Origin: Puffinus mauretanicus
Lineage: Eukaryota > Chordata > Aves > Procellariiformes > Procellariidae
Reading direction: 5' to 3'
Length of the DNA: 64,000 nucleotides
Assembly: GCA_023333565.1 (NCBI GenBank)
Contig: JAJKFH010001164.1
Span: 806,001 to 870,000, forward strand
In this document: positions 63,301-64,000 of the stretch, one piece after another
How the letters are laid out: each line of letters opens with the position of its first letter
How positions within the stretch are numbered: the first letter of the stretch is position 1
The notes under the pieces: model-generated
Told to the model about the DNA's origin: nothing
Seen by the model: only the letters and a program-made list of their open reading frames with translations
Databases searched by the model: none
Translations under genes and position numbers: made by a program

Positions 63301-64000
63301 GGCCTTCATGAGAAAGGATGGGAAGAATTACATGCTTCATATTTTAAAATAATTTTAAAAGCCTAAGCAATAAGTCTGAATAAAATTCCTTAGACTTGAT
63401 GAATATCTTTGAACATACTTCCTGTTTGAAGATGATATGCTTTCTCCCTTCTTTTTCCTTATTGCTAGCTATATATATTATCAGTTTAATATTGGCCTCT
63501 GCCTGGAGACAATATCCGGTTGTGGCAGGTGAAGGGAGGAACTGTAATAGCTGCTTTCCATCTCTAATGCCTACCATTTTACTTACATAAAAACATCCTG
63601 GATTTTGAACAGTTTGTTTCTTCTGGCAGTTTATTACCAGCCTGAATGGCTCACTTTTTCAGATCTAACATTTGGCTGCTGCAGAAGTCATTATCACCTG
63701 CACTTTTAGTTTTAATAACCTTCCTTTTAATAAACCTTAGTTCGAAGTAAGTTTCCAAAAGTTTGCTTCAAAACAATGCCCCAAATCTTCTGGAACACAC
63801 TGATTACTTTCCCCCCCTTAAAGGAATAAGCTGGTAACATTTTTATTGATTTTATGGCTTTTTCTGATGTGACATAAGGAAGAACTGATTTACTTAGGAC
63901 GAAATGACTTGCTGTGTTTCCTCCATTATTGCAACCAAAGGGAGAACTTCTGGAGGACCCATGGGGAAGAACTGTTTCAGTAGCTCTTTGTGCCCTGTGC

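Larger units (their letters stand above)
49290..64000. other. Probable intergenic DNA upstream of LDB3
   Basis: No recognisable protein-coding exon was found on either strand. In mammals OPN4 lies upstream of LDB3, and none of its transmembrane exons was seen among the open frames here, so it must be further right or elsewhere. Open frames of 60-96 codons are compositionally like chance. Notable contents are the hairpin at 60128-60215, a donor-bearing GC-richer patch at 57240-57720, a CArG-box match at 58122-58131 and short simple repeats. Confidence 0.6.

Noticed and set aside
49290..64000. Expected OPN4 exons upstream of LDB3
   Set aside because: Searched by eye for opsin transmembrane segments among minus-strand frames; none matched. 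The neighbour is not in this window, or its exons are too short to see.

Overview
The window looks like vertebrate nuclear DNA, most likely from a bird. It is AT-rich and almost entirely non-coding, with two short exons carrying GT/AG splice signals, one compact pair of CpG islands, and no recognisable interspersed transposons. The bird assignment is an inference from the low repeat content and the large but lean introns. The protein sequence alone would also fit a reptile or another amniote.

The only gene I can identify with confidence is the 5' half of LDB3 (ZASP/Cypher), on the minus strand. Its start-codon exon (40742-40867) encodes the first 31 residues. The next coding exon (7334-7485) encodes 50 more residues plus two bases. 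Together they form an N-terminal PDZ domain of the PDZ-LIM family, and the splice phases join cleanly. The intron between them is 33 kb. The rest of LDB3 (middle region and LIM domains) must lie beyond the left edge. Upstream, a TATA/MEF2-like box followed by a strong splice donor (about 46.86-46.93 kb) is a reasonable candidate for the non-coding first exon and promoter. It sits at the edge of a CpG island (about 46.97-48.26 kb). A second, smaller island follows at about 48.70-49.19 kb.

Layout: 1-7333 is LDB3 intron 2, including an unexplained open frame near 1 kb. 7334-7485 is the PDZ exon. 7486-40741 is the giant intron, containing a 25-nt microexon candidate at 32849-32873, a muscle-enhancer-like motif cluster at 37.4-37.55 kb and two perfect palindromes. 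40742-40867 is the ATG exon. 40868-46859 is the upstream intron. 46.86-49.2 kb is the promoter/CpG region. 49.2-64 kb is probably intergenic, with a striking 88-nt hairpin at 60128-60215.

The most interesting items are the microexon, the intronic MEF2/GATA/E-box cluster and the long near-perfect hairpin. The microexon would frameshift LDB3 if included, but would supply an in-frame start if used from an alternative upstream exon. I found no CRISPR array, tRNA, rRNA or clear mobile element.
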